A DNA stretch of 64,000 nt, taken from the NCBI RefSeq assembly GCF_002211285.1, contig NZ_LOKX01000033.1, forward strand, positions 186,001 to 250,000, read 5' to 3'. The position numbers and the translations under genes were made by a program. Position 1 is the first letter of the stretch, and every line of letters starts with the position of its first letter. Below the pieces are notes generated by a model, which was not told the DNA's origin, ran no database searches, and was given only the letters and a program-made list of their open reading frames with translations. Below are positions 52,122 to 61,557 of the stretch, piece after piece. The stretch is from Rhizobium sp. R635. GTDB lineage: Bacteria > Pseudomonadota > Alphaproteobacteria > Rhizobiales > Rhizobiaceae.

Positions 52122-54404
52122 ATGCCCGATATCGATAAGAAAGACCGGCCGGTGACCTCTGTGACCGACCAGGAGGCGCTCGAATTTCACGCCATGGGCC
52201 GCCCCGGCAAGCTGGAGATCAACCCGACCAAACCGATGGCGACTCAGCGGGACCTCTCGCTCGCCTATTCGCCGGGTGTCGCCGTTCCGGTCAAGGCGAT
52301 CGCCGCCGATCCGCAGACGGCCTATGATTATACCGCGCGCGGCAACATGGTCGCCGTCATATCGAACGGCACTGCCATTCTCGGCCTCGGCAATCTCGGC
52401 GCGCTCGCCTCCAAGCCGGTCATGGAAGGCAAGTCGGTGCTGTTCAAGCGCTTCGCCGACGTCGATTCCATCGACCTCGAGATCGATACGGAAAATGTCG
52501 ACGAGTTCATCAACTGCGTGCGCTTCCTTGGCCCTTCTTTCGGCGGCATCAATCTCGAGGATATCAAGGCGCCGGATTGTTTCGTCATCGAAAGCCGGCT
52601 GCGCGAGCTGATGGACATCCCGGTCTTCCACGACGACCAGCACGGAACGGCGATCATCGCCGCTGCCGGCCTGATCAACGCGCTGGAGCTGACCGGCCGC
52701 GACCTGAAGACGACGAAGCTCGTCTGCAACGGGGCCGGCGCTGCGGCGATCGCCTGCGTCGAGCTCATCAAGGCGATGGGTTTTGCGCCTGAGAATGTCA
52801 TCCTCTGCGACACCAAGGGCGTCATCTATCAGGGCCGCACCGAGGGCATGAACCAGTGGAAATCGGCGCATGCGGCCAAGACCGACACGCGCACGCTGGC
52901 AGAAGCAATGAAGGGCGCCGACGTCATTTTCGGCCTGTCGCAGAAGGGCGCCTTCTCGGCCGAGATGATCCGCTCGATGGCGGACCGGCCGATCATTTTC
53001 GCCATGGCCAATCCCGATCCCGAAATCACGCCGGAGGAGGTGGCCCGCATCCGCGATGACGCCATCATGGCGACCGGCCGTTCGGACTACCCGAACCAGG
53101 TCAACAACGTCCTCGGCTTTCCCTATATTTTCCGCGGCGCTCTCGATGTCCGCGCTTCCACCATCAACGACGCGATGAAGATCGCGGCCGTCAAGGCGCT
53201 GGCAAACCTTGCCCGCGAGGACGTGCCGGATGACGTGGTCGCCGCTTATCAGGGCAACCGGCCGCGTTTCGGCGCGCAATACATCATTCCCGTTCCTTTC
53301 GATCCGCGCCTGATCTCTGCGATCCCTGTGGCGGTCGCGGAAGCCGCGATCGAGAGCGGCGTCGCCCGCAAGGTCATCACCGACATGGCGGGTTACGCCC
53401 GCGAGCTTTCGGCGCGCCGCGATCCGATCGCCTCGACGCTCGCCAGCCTCTACGAGCGCGTTCGCCGCCGCCCGAAGCGGATCGTCTTTGCCGAAGCCGA
53501 GGAAGAACAGGTTCTGCGCGCGGCGCTCTCCTACGCCAACCAGCAGCTCGGCACCGCCATACTGCTCGGTCGCGAGGACCTGATCCGCGCGACGGCCGAA
53601 CGCGCCGGCATCGATCTCAACCGGTCGGGCCTGGAAATCGTCAATGCCCGCATCTCGACCCGCGTCGAGGCCTATATCGACTATCTCTATGCCAGGCTGC
53701 AGCGCAAAGGTTATCTCCACCGCGATGCCCAGCGCCTGATCCACAACGACCGCAACCACTTCGCCGCCACCATGGTGGCGCTCGGCGATGCCGACGGCAT
53801 GGTGACGGGCATCACCCGCAACTATTCCACGGCGCTCGAGGATGTGCGCCGCTGCATCGACGAGAAGCCCGGCCATCGCGTCATCGGCGTGTCGCTGGCG
53901 CTTTGCCGTGGCCGCACGGTCTTCGTTGCCGATACGGCGGTGCACGACATGCCGACGGCCGAGGAGCTTGCCGATATCGCCGAGGAGGCCGCCGGCCTCG
54001 CGCGCCGTATGGGCTACCAGCCGCGTGTCGCCCTGCTTGCCTATTCCACCTTCGGCCATCCCTCGGGCGAACGTTCCGAGCGGGTGCGCGAGGCGGTGAA
54101 GATCCTCGATCGACGCCGCGTCGATTTCGAATATGACGGCGAGATGGCGGCCGATGTCGCGCTGAACCGCAAGGTGATGGAGCAATATCCCTTCTGCCGT
54201 CTTTCCGGCCCGGCCAACGTGCTCGTCATGCCGGCCTTCCACTCGGCCTCGATCTCGACCAAGATGCTGCAGGAACTCGGCGGCTCCACCGTGATCGGCC
54301 CGATCCTCGTCGGTCTGGACAAACCGGTGCAGATCACCTCGATGGGCGCCAAGGACAGCGATATCGTCAACATGGCGGCGATCGCCGCCTATGGCGGTTC
54401 GTAG
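52122..54404 (+). CDS. maeB: NADP-type malic enzyme fused to phosphotransacetylase-like domain
   Basis: 760 aa. The malic enzyme half (~1-430) has LSLAYSPGVAVP, VFHDDQHGTAIIAAAGL and the Rossmann region LVCNGAGAAAIACVEL. The C-terminal phosphotransacetylase-like half (~440-760) has RIVFAEAEEEQVLRAA and AVHDMPTAEELADIA. It converts malate to pyruvate and CO2; the extra domain is regulatory rather than catalytic in studied rhizobial enzymes (Dme, Tme). Position next to mutS matches Sinorhizobium tme. GGAGG lies ahead of the ATG. Confidence 0.95.
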   Translation: MPDIDKKDRPVTSVTDQEALEFHAMGRPGKLEINPTKPMATQRDLSLAYSPGVAVPVKAIAADPQTAYDYTARGNMVAVISNGTAILGLGNLGALASKPVMEGKSVLFKRFADVDSIDLEIDTENVDEFINCVRFLGPSFGGINLEDIKAPDCFVIESRLRELMDIPVFHDDQHGTAIIAAAGLINALELTGRDLKTTKLVCNGAGAAAIACVELIKAMGFAPENVILCDTKGVIYQGRTEGMNQWKSAHAAKTDTRTLAEAMKGADVIFGLSQKGAFSAEMIRSMADRPIIFAMANPDPEITPEEVARIRDDAIMATGRSDYPNQVNNVLGFPYIFRGALDVRASTINDAMKIAAVKALANLAREDVPDDVVAAYQGNRPRFGAQYIIPVPFDPRLISAIPVAVAEAAIESGVARKVITDMAGYARELSARRDPIASTLASLYERVRRRPKRIVFAEAEEEQVLRAALSYANQQLGTAILLGREDLIRATAERAGIDLNRSGLEIVNARISTRVEAYIDYLYARLQRKGYLHRDAQRLIHNDRNHFAATMVALGDADGMVTGITRNYSTALEDVRRCIDEKPGHRVIGVSLALCRGRTVFVADTAVHDMPTAEELADIAEEAAGLARRMGYQPRVALLAYSTFGHPSGERSERVREAVKILDRRRVDFEYDGEMAADVALNRKVMEQYPFCRLSGPANVLVMPAFHSASISTKMLQELGGSTVIGPILVGLDKPVQITSMGAKDSDIVNMAAIAAYGGS

Positions 54405-54434
54405 ATATTATCCTCTCCACGTAGGAGTGGCATT

Positions 54435-54476
54435 CTGTGCCCGGCCGACAGCGCATCGGCCGGGCACAGGTTTTTT
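54435..54476 (+). terminator. rho-independent terminator of the malic enzyme gene
   Basis: Perfect 14-bp stem CTGTGCCCGGCCGA/TCGGCCGGGCACAG, loop of seven, then a T6 run. Confidence 0.93.
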
Positions 54477-54662
54477 CTGGATGACTCCACAGGTTTCGGC
54501 TCGCCCGCCTCAGGAGTTCAGGGCACTATCGATAAGTCATACTTTTGATACGATAGACTTTTATGCGCGGCATGAATTGCCCGCCCGGACTTTGGAAAAG
54601 CGATGGGCAATTGACGGTTTCGCTGCTCAATTGTTTAATATTTCATCAGCGGGTTGGTTTCC

Positions 54663-55664
54663 ATGACAGAAGACGCATCCCTCGATTTCACCGCCCGATT
54701 TCAGGGGGCAACTTTCGACGATATGGTCGAGGCCCTGACCAAGGGGTTTGGGTCGCTCGACGCATGGCGCACTGGCCGGGAGAAACCGCTCGACTGGAAG
54801 GTCGGGTTTTGGGGTGATGAACGGTTGTCGCTGGTCAGCAACCAGGATTCCGGCGACTGGGGTGCAAGAACGGGGCATGGAACGCCGGAAACTCTGGCAA
54901 TCGTCGTTCCGCGCATGGGTGCCCTCAATGTAGGGTTTGGTCGCACGGTGGTCGAAGCGACGCCCGGGCGGCTGCTGTTGATGAACAATCTCGAGTCGGA
55001 ATGGGTTTCCATCCAGGCAGCGCCTCACCGGTCGGACACGCTCAGCCTGAACTGGACAGTCCTAACCCAGGCCTTTGCCGCCATACTGGAGAGACCCCCA
55101 ATCGGGCCAATGGAGCTGGCGCCCATCCTCGATTTTTCCACGGCAACGGGACAGTTGGTCGCCAATCTCGTACAGACGATCGTCATCGGCATGCGCAACA
55201 ACGGGCCGCTCGTTCACTCGCCCATCGCCATGGCGAATCTCAGCCAGGCGCTTGCCGATCTCGTGGTGCGCCTGGTTCCTCATAAGCTCTCGCATCTGCT
55301 CGACAAGAAAATCCATCTGATAGCGCCGCAGCATGTCCGTCGAGCCATTGAATTCATGCATGCGAACATCGCCCAGCCGTTCACGATGCTGAGTGTCGCG
55401 GAGGCGGCAAACGTTTCCATCCGCGCTCTTGAAGTCGGTTTTCGCGACTTCAAGGGAACGACACCGGCAGCCTATCTCAGGACGATCCGCTTGCAGGCCG
55501 CCCGAGAGGATCTACGCGATCCTTCGAACCGACAGCCGTTGCGGGACATCTGCTTGAAGTGGGGGTTCTTTCACTTTGGCCGTTTTTCGGCAATCTATCG
55601 GGCGGCGTATGGAGAGAACCCGTCGGACACGAGAAGGCGATCTGGACGGCCCCTCCCGGGGTAG
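54663..55664 (+). CDS. AraC-family transcriptional regulator
   Basis: 333 aa. The C-terminal AraC DNA-binding domain (~230-330) has two HTHs: TMLSVAEAANVSIRALEVGF and DICLKWGFFHFGRFSAIYRA, the latter close to the AraC signature. The N-terminal ~200 residues resemble AraC_binding_2-type sensor domains. ATG 54663 is preferred over TTG 54654. No target gene is adjacent; the convergent olsB ends six bases away. It is flanked by a relatively AT-rich upstream region. Confidence 0.9.
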   Translation: MTEDASLDFTARFQGATFDDMVEALTKGFGSLDAWRTGREKPLDWKVGFWGDERLSLVSNQDSGDWGARTGHGTPETLAIVVPRMGALNVGFGRTVVEATPGRLLLMNNLESEWVSIQAAPHRSDTLSLNWTVLTQAFAAILERPPIGPMELAPILDFSTATGQLVANLVQTIVIGMRNNGPLVHSPIAMANLSQALADLVVRLVPHKLSHLLDKKIHLIAPQHVRRAIEFMHANIAQPFTMLSVAEAANVSIRALEVGFRDFKGTTPAAYLRTIRLQAAREDLRDPSNRQPLRDICLKWGFFHFGRFSAIYRAAYGENPSDTRRRSGRPLPG

Positions 55665-55670
55665 TATGTA

Positions 55671-56549
55671 TCAGCTCGCGAAGCGGCCGGCGTCGGCGCC
55701 GTAATAATTCAGGTAGCGGTCGGAAATGCTGGAGATCGGCAGCACGATCAGCACATCGGTCGTGTTGAAGGCATGATCGACGACCGCGCTGGAGCCGACC
55801 ATTGCGCCAAGGCGCAGATAACCCTTGATGAGCGGCGGCAGCGCCATCAGTGCCCGCTTGGGATTGACGGCCTCGACCGGCATCAGGTCCATGTTGCGGG
55901 CGAGATGCGGCAGGGCGCCGACGGCCCACTCGTTCTTAGCCAGCACAGTATGGTAGAGGAAGGACAGCGCCAGCGCATGGCTTTCGAGATAGACGCCGGG
56001 GAAGGAGGCGCAGCCGAACATGGCGCTCATGCCATGCTTCAGCGCATAGGCCCAGTTGCCCTGCCACAGAAGCTCGACGGTGCGCTTGGTGCGGTATTCC
56101 GGCAGCACGCAGGACCGCCCGAGTTCCATGAAGCGCTTGTCCGGATGCTTGGCGAGCAGGCTCTCGATTTCGAATTCGGAAGCCGAATAAAAACCGCCAT
56201 TGGCAAGGGCGACATCCTGGCGCAGCAGCCGGTAGGTGCCGACGATCTGGTCTTCGGAATCGCCCTCGAGCGAGCGGTCGAGAACGAGAAGATGGTCGCA
56301 GAAAGCATCGTAGGCATCGAAATCACGTTCGCGGCGCATGGCTTCCGGCGGCAGCTGCGCTTTCATTTCGTCGACGAAGACGCGGTAGCGCACGGCCTGC
56401 GCCGCATCGATCTCGCGCGCCGTGCGGGCGAGACGGGTTTCGAGGTTGCCGATGCGGCCGAGGATATCGCCTTCCGTCGGCGCAGCAGCCGTCGAGGGCC
56501 GAGCAGCCTCCGCGGTGGTGTCACGATTCAGGATGTCGATGGAGGACAT
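55671..56549 (-). CDS. olsB: L-ornithine N(alpha)-acyltransferase
   Basis: 292 aa GNAT-like acyltransferase of the hemolysin-acyltransferase-like family. Conserved regions are ARTAREIDAAQAVRYRVFVD, FMELGRSCVLPEYRTKRTVE and AMFGCASFPGVYLESHALA. It transfers a 3-hydroxyacyl chain from ACP to ornithine, the first step of phosphorus-free ornithine lipids; OlsA (38242) does the second. It is often mislabelled GNAT or hemolysin-like. Neighbours (malic enzyme, hybrid kinase) match the Sinorhizobium olsB locus as I recall it. Confidence 0.92.
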   Translation of the reverse strand: MSSIDILNRDTTAEAARPSTAAAPTEGDILGRIGNLETRLARTAREIDAAQAVRYRVFVDEMKAQLPPEAMRRERDFDAYDAFCDHLLVLDRSLEGDSEDQIVGTYRLLRQDVALANGGFYSASEFEIESLLAKHPDKRFMELGRSCVLPEYRTKRTVELLWQGNWAYALKHGMSAMFGCASFPGVYLESHALALSFLYHTVLAKNEWAVGALPHLARNMDLMPVEAVNPKRALMALPPLIKGYLRLGAMVGSSAVVDHAFNTTDVLIVLPISSISDRYLNYYGADAGRFAS

Positions 56550-56657
56550 GGCGATTCTCCCGTTGCCGGCTTATCGACGCCATAAAACACTTCTCTACGA
56601 CAGGAAAGTGACATATTGCATTTCCCGGCGCAAGAAGCGTCCCGGTCCCGCGGCGCC

Positions 56658-58940
56658 TTACCGCGCCTCTGCCCGACGGGCGGAAAGTGCTGCGACCGCC
56701 TGGACTTCCGTCAGCAGCCGCACCGGGTCGACCGGCTTCACCATGACGCGGTTGGCGCCGTTGAGCAGAACCTGGCGGCGTGATTCGTCGCTCTTGTCGG
56801 CGGTCAGCACGATCACCGGCACCGGGGCAAGGTCGAGCCTCCGTTCATGGCCGCGCAGGCGCCCCAGCATGTCGATGCCGTTGCCGCCAGGCATCGAGAG
56901 ATCGCTGATGATGATGTCGGGCCGGTCGCTTGCGTCGCAGAGCGCGCAATCGAGCAGCGTCTCGAAATCCTCGACATGGTGCACCTTATGCCCACCCTTT
57001 TCGAGCATGACGCGGACCAGCATGGCATTGATCGGATCGTCCTCGCCGAGCAGGATGCTGAGCCCGTTGCGCGCAACCATCGTCTCCGCCAGCGAAAGGC
57101 CGAAGCCCGGCTGGTTGTCGTTCAGCGCGTCGCGCTTCTCCATCCCTCGCATGCGCCCGCGCAGCACGTCGATCAGCGACTGTTCGCGCAGCGGCCGGAT
57201 CAGCCAGGCATCGAAGAGGTCGAGCGGATGGGCGCTGCGCTCCTCCGGATTGACGAGCAGGACCTTGCGCAGGCCAAGTGCGGCGATTTCGGCGCGGTCG
57301 GCCAGGTGAGCGGAAAATTCCGCCGACATGCGATGGTCGACGATGATATCGGTCGGTCCCCGGCTGCCATTGGCCATGCCGAGCAGTGTCGCACGCGCCG
57401 TCTCGCCGTCGCTGACGAGATGGCAGAGGCCGCCGAGCGCGGTAATCGTTTCGGCAATCGCAGCGCGCGCGGCCCCGGCAGGCGCCAGCAGCACGACGCT
57501 GTTGCCGGCAAGCAGTGTGTTGCGCCGGTCGGGCCGCTCGCTGCCGATGTCGACGGGGAAGCGGATGGTGAATTCGCTGCCCCTGCCTTTTTCGCTGGCG
57601 ACCGTCAGCGCGCCGCCGAATTCGCGCATGATGCGGGCCGAGATGGCAAGGCCGAGCCCGGTGCCGCTGCTCTTCTCCGCAACGGTCCCGCCTTGCTCGA
57701 ACTCGCCGAAGACGCGCGCCAGCTCCTCCGCCGTCATGCCCGGACCGGTATCGGCCACGGTGATCAGCAGATTGCCGGCGTCGAGCGAGACGCGGATGAA
57801 GACGCCGCCGGCCTGGGTGAACTTCACCGCATTGCCGATGACGTTGAAGAGCACCTGGCGCAGGCGCGCCGGGTCGAAGCTCATATTTTCGGGCACGTCG
57901 GACGATACCGTGGCGCCGATCTCGATGCCCTTTTCATGCGCCCGGTGGGCGAGCATTTCGACGACGCTTTCCAGGAGCTTGCGCACGGATTCCGAGCGCA
58001 GATGCAGCTCGAAGCGGCCGACCTCGATGGTGGAGAAATCGAGCAGGTCCTCGACGAGCTGCGTCAGCGCGTGACCGGACTGGCGGATGTTCGCGAGATA
58101 GTTCTGTTGCTCCTGCGTCAGCCGGGTTTCGGCGATCAGATGCGTCATGCCGAGAATGCCCGAAAGCGGCGTGCGTACCTCGTGGCTGACGGTGGCAAGC
58201 AGCCTGGATTTGGCGGCGCTGTTATATTCGGCCTTCTGCCGGGCTTCCTCGCGCGCCTGCGCGACGAGGCGCTCCTCGGTCACATCCCGGGCGACGCTTT
58301 GCAGCAGCAGCCGGCCGTTTGCCGGATCACGGGTGACGACGTCGCGCCAGAGGAAGATGCGTTGACCTTCCGGTGTCGAGATCTCGACATCGTAGCAGTG
58401 CGGAACCGGGCCGGGGCGGAAGGCAATCCCCATCTCCTCGCAGGTCCGTCCTTCCGGACGCGGCCGCCCGGTCAGGCGGCGAAACGTATCGTTGGCGGAA
58501 ATGATGCGCCGGTCCATGGTGCGGCTGACCGTGATGTCGCCGAGTACATCGTGCACGTCGGCGAAGAGTTTTGCGCCATCGTTCCAGTCGGGCAGGGGTT
58601 TGATCCTACGTTGCCCGGCCCGGCGGCGCCGGACCATCAGGACGGCATAACTGGCGATGACGGCAAGACCGAGAACGACAAGGCCGCCCGAAAGGAGCAG
58701 CGGGTCGCCGGCATGGCCGAGCAGCATCAGGATCGTCGCGGCAAGAAGGCCGGCCCCGCCCAGCCAATAGAACAGCAGAACCCTTGCAGGAGTGGGCCCC
58801 TTCTCCTCGTCGCCGGCTTGCGGAGATTGCGATGCGCGCGACAGTGAAGGAAGGCCCTCCAGCCGCGTTTCATGCGGCTTGGCGGCGGCCCCGCCGAACG
58901 CGGCGGACAATCTTTCCTGCAACTGTCCCAGACTCTGCAT
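56658..58940 (-). CDS. membrane hybrid histidine kinase
   Basis: 760 aa. Two membrane segments at ~53-100 (LLFYWLGGAGLLAATILMLL; SGGLVVLGLAVIASYAVLMV), a PAS domain (~130-230), HisKA with LATVSHEVRTPLSG, HATPase with FNVIGNAVKFTQAGG and GTGLGLAIS, a degenerate receiver (~485-590), and a full receiver with GEDDPINAMLVRVML and phospho-acceptor Asp in IIISDLSMPGG. The first receiver lacks the acidic pair. No response regulator is adjacent. Stimulus and output are unknown. Confidence 0.92.
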   Translation of the reverse strand: MQSLGQLQERLSAAFGGAAAKPHETRLEGLPSLSRASQSPQAGDEEKGPTPARVLLFYWLGGAGLLAATILMLLGHAGDPLLLSGGLVVLGLAVIASYAVLMVRRRRAGQRRIKPLPDWNDGAKLFADVHDVLGDITVSRTMDRRIISANDTFRRLTGRPRPEGRTCEEMGIAFRPGPVPHCYDVEISTPEGQRIFLWRDVVTRDPANGRLLLQSVARDVTEERLVAQAREEARQKAEYNSAAKSRLLATVSHEVRTPLSGILGMTHLIAETRLTQEQQNYLANIRQSGHALTQLVEDLLDFSTIEVGRFELHLRSESVRKLLESVVEMLAHRAHEKGIEIGATVSSDVPENMSFDPARLRQVLFNVIGNAVKFTQAGGVFIRVSLDAGNLLITVADTGPGMTAEELARVFGEFEQGGTVAEKSSGTGLGLAISARIMREFGGALTVASEKGRGSEFTIRFPVDIGSERPDRRNTLLAGNSVVLLAPAGAARAAIAETITALGGLCHLVSDGETARATLLGMANGSRGPTDIIVDHRMSAEFSAHLADRAEIAALGLRKVLLVNPEERSAHPLDLFDAWLIRPLREQSLIDVLRGRMRGMEKRDALNDNQPGFGLSLAETMVARNGLSILLGEDDPINAMLVRVMLEKGGHKVHHVEDFETLLDCALCDASDRPDIIISDLSMPGGNGIDMLGRLRGHERRLDLAPVPVIVLTADKSDESRRQVLLNGANRVMVKPVDPVRLLTEVQAVAALSARRAEAR

Positions 58941-58995
58941 GGTACCGGGATAACATGAGGCCTCTTCCGAATGCCTTCAGGAATTCGATAAGATT

Positions 58996-59499
58996 TTAGC
59001 GGCTCGCCTTTTTCGGCAGCAGCAGTTCGTCGAGAATGACGCAGCCCGCGCCGATGGTGATGAAGCTGTCGGCGAGGTTGAAGACCGCGAAAGACCAGCT
59101 TTCGGTGTGGAAAAGGATGTAATCGATCACGTGGCCATAAGCGAAACGGTCGACGAGATTGCCGATCGCGCCTGCGATGATCAGTGCATAACCGAGATGT
59201 GCGAGCCAGCGGTCTTTGTCGGTGCGGTACCAAAGCCAGATGACGAAAGCAACGATGATGAGCCGCATGCCGACGATGAACCAGCCATCCATGCCCGACA
59301 GCATCGAAAAGGCGACGCCGAGATTGTAGGTGCGGTAGAGCGCCAGCATCGGAATGATGGGAACGGCTTCCTGCAGCGGCAGGTAGTGATCGACGGCGAT
59401 CTTGACGACCTGGTCGATGAGAACGGCGACGACGATGAAGAAGAGGATCGGCGCCGGCCTTGAAAAGAGCGCGGGACGTGCATGCGTCTGTTCGGTCAT
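58996..59499 (-). CDS. lspA: lipoprotein signal peptidase (signal peptidase II)
   Basis: 167 aa with four membrane segments. The aspartyl active-site motifs are NLVDRFAYGHVIDYI and VFNLADSFITIGA. It cleaves prolipoprotein signal peptides after Lgt acts; Lnt (32285) does the last step. It overlaps the methyltransferase upstream by four bases (ATGA). Confidence 0.97.
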   Translation of the reverse strand: MTEQTHARPALFSRPAPILFFIVVAVLIDQVVKIAVDHYLPLQEAVPIIPMLALYRTYNLGVAFSMLSGMDGWFIVGMRLIIVAFVIWLWYRTDKDRWLAHLGYALIIAGAIGNLVDRFAYGHVIDYILFHTESWSFAVFNLADSFITIGAGCVILDELLLPKKASR

Positions 59500-60356
59500 T
59501 TGACCTCGGCGAGTGAGAGGAGATGGCGGCGCGCCTCGAAAAGCATGACGGCGGTGGCGATGGCGAGGTTCAGGGAATCGGCGCGGCCCTGCTGCGGAAT
59601 GCGCGCAAGCGCATCGGCTTCTTTGGCCAATTGGTCCGGCAGGCCGGACTGCTCATTGCCCATCAGCAGCACGACCGGCTTTTTCCTGTAATCGATCGTG
59701 CGGTAGTCGACCGCACCGGCAAGATGCGTCGCGACGATGGAAACGCCGGCCGATTTCCGCCAGGCGATGAATTCCTCCGGCGTCGCCCGCGCGACCGGAA
59801 CGGCGAACACCGATCCCATGGTGGCGCGCACCGTTTCGAGCGAGAAGGGATCGGTTGCTTCTCCGACCAGGATGACGCCGGAAGCGCCGGCTGCATCGGC
59901 GGTGCGGATGATGGTGCCGAGATTGCCGGGGTCGCGCACGCGGTCGAGCGCCACCCATGTCTCGCCGTCTTTCGGCCGGATATCCTTCAGCGGCTTCCAG
60001 CGTTGATCGAAGATGCCGACGACCATTTGCGGATTGTCGCGGCGGGTGATCGAGGCGATCACCTTCTCGCTGACTTCGAGCACGAGCCCGCCGGCGGCGA
60101 CCGTCCTTGCCGCCATCTGCTCGACCAGCGGCTTGCCCTTGGCGGCCTTGGCATAGACGAGCGTGCGGATCGTCCAGCCGAGTTCGATCGCGTCGATGAC
60201 GAGCTTCAGTCCTTCGGCCAGGAAAGTGCCGCTCTCCTCCCGCGACTTCTTGTTCGTCAGCGCCTTGATGTCCTTGATGATCGGATTGGCGAGCGAGGTG
60301 ACTTCCTTCACCTGGCCGACCCTGCGCGGTCCCTGATCGTGGAAGTCTTTGCTCAT
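59496..60356 (-). CDS. TrmH/SpoU-family RNA methyltransferase
   Basis: 286 aa. An N-terminal substrate-binding domain (SLANPIIKDIKALTNKKSRE) is followed by the SPOUT catalytic domain with motif 1 VRDPGNLGTIIRTADAA, motif 2 LLMGNEQSGLP and motif 3 SLNLAIATAVMLFEARR, the knot that binds SAM. The target is a 2'-O-ribose in rRNA or tRNA, site unknown. The ATG at 60356 overlaps the preceding methyltransferase stop by four bases, which sets the start. Confidence 0.93.
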   Translation of the reverse strand: MSKDFHDQGPRRVGQVKEVTSLANPIIKDIKALTNKKSREESGTFLAEGLKLVIDAIELGWTIRTLVYAKAAKGKPLVEQMAARTVAAGGLVLEVSEKVIASITRRDNPQMVVGIFDQRWKPLKDIRPKDGETWVALDRVRDPGNLGTIIRTADAAGASGVILVGEATDPFSLETVRATMGSVFAVPVARATPEEFIAWRKSAGVSIVATHLAGAVDYRTIDYRKKPVVLLMGNEQSGLPDQLAKEADALARIPQQGRADSLNLAIATAVMLFEARRHLLSLAEVK

Positions 60357-61465
60357 TTCGGCACCCAGCGGGAAAAGAGGGAGGTGGAAAGCGCGCGGCC
60401 CTGCGTTCTGCCGTCGGTACCCGCCTCGCGGATGACAAGCTCGCCGGATTCGACCACGCCGCCGGCGCCGCGCATCGTCTCGCGCATCAGCTCGTGGATC
60501 GAATAGAAGCTGGCGCGGATCGAATAGGCCGTCAGCACCAGGCCGGCCGCCTTCGGCGACAGGATCTCGCGGCAGATGTCGAGCATCAGCGGCAGATGCT
60601 CGAAGAGATGCCAGACTTCGCCGTTCGGGCCGCGGCCGAATTTCGGCGGATCGGTGAGGATGATGTCGTACTGGCTGCCGCGGCGCTCCTCGCGCAGGAT
60701 GAATTTCATCGCATCCTCGCAGATCCAGCGGATCGGTAGCTTTTCCATGCGCCCGAGCGCCTGGTTCTCGCGCGCCCAGCCGATCGCCTTCTTCGAGGCG
60801 TCGACATGGGTGACTTCGGCGCCGGCTGCCGCGGCAACCAGCGAGGCGACGCCCGTATAGCCGAAGAGGTTCAGCACCTTCAGCGGCCTGCCTGCCTTTT
60901 CGACCTGCTCTTTCATCCAGTTCCAGTGCACGATCTGCTCGGGAAAGACACCGACGTGACGGAAGGAGGTGAAGCGGCCGAGGAAATCGACGCCGAGCAG
61001 GTTGAGCGGCCAGGTCTCGCCGAGCGCCTCCTTCGGGAAGCGCCAGCGGCCGGTGCCTTCCTCGTCGGTATCGCCGGTGAAGACGGCATCGACCTTTTCC
61101 CAGATGTGGGAGGGCAGCGAGGGCTGCCACAGCGCCTGACCCTCCGGGCGGATGATGCGATAGGGGCCGTATTGCTCCAGCTTCTGGCCGTTGCCGCTGT
61201 CGATCAGGTGGAAGTCGCCGGCCCCGAGCGATTCGAGGATGACGGGCACGCGTTCGGCCGGACGCTCGCCGCTGCGCGTCATCAGAGGGCGCGAGACCGC
61301 GGCCGGCGCTGCGGTCTCGCGAACCGTTTCGCGGGCGGCCACGGGCCGCTGGACGGGCTTCGGCGACCGGCCGGCCCGATCGTCCCTGCGGCTTTCACCA
61401 GCGGGACCCGATGTCTTCTTCTGGCCCGGCCGGCGTTCTCTTTGTTTCAACGTGCTCTTCCGCAT
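60353..61465 (-). CDS. class I SAM-dependent RNA methyltransferase (RlmI-like)
   Basis: 370 aa. The first ~75 residues are basic and disordered (Arg/Pro/Ala rich). The Rossmann methyltransferase follows with VLNLFGYTGVASLVAAAAGA and catalytic motif ILTDPPKFGRG. It resembles the catalytic half of RlmI-type 23S rRNA m5C methyltransferases but lacks an N-terminal PUA domain. It is coupled to the TrmH-family gene and lspA in one operon. Confidence 0.87.
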   Translation of the reverse strand: MRKSTLKQRERRPGQKKTSGPAGESRRDDRAGRSPKPVQRPVAARETVRETAAPAAVSRPLMTRSGERPAERVPVILESLGAGDFHLIDSGNGQKLEQYGPYRIIRPEGQALWQPSLPSHIWEKVDAVFTGDTDEEGTGRWRFPKEALGETWPLNLLGVDFLGRFTSFRHVGVFPEQIVHWNWMKEQVEKAGRPLKVLNLFGYTGVASLVAAAAGAEVTHVDASKKAIGWARENQALGRMEKLPIRWICEDAMKFILREERRGSQYDIILTDPPKFGRGPNGEVWHLFEHLPLMLDICREILSPKAAGLVLTAYSIRASFYSIHELMRETMRGAGGVVESGELVIREAGTDGRTQGRALSTSLFSRWVPK

Positions 61466-61557
61466 CTCTGTCGGGGTTTTTCGTCCTCTAGCCTAGAAGA
61501 CCGCGCCGGATCAACTGCGCGCCGACCAAGCCCGAACAGGTTCTCCCGGAGCGGCGT

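Noticed and set aside
52005..54242. 745-codon minus-strand frame opposite the malic enzyme gene
   Set aside because: Antisense shadow of a high-GC gene: Arg/Asp/His-rich, no family resemblance, while the plus-strand product is a clear malic enzyme.
56847..58847. 666-codon plus-strand frame opposite the hybrid kinase
   Set aside because: Antisense shadow; the minus-strand kinase has all expected motifs.
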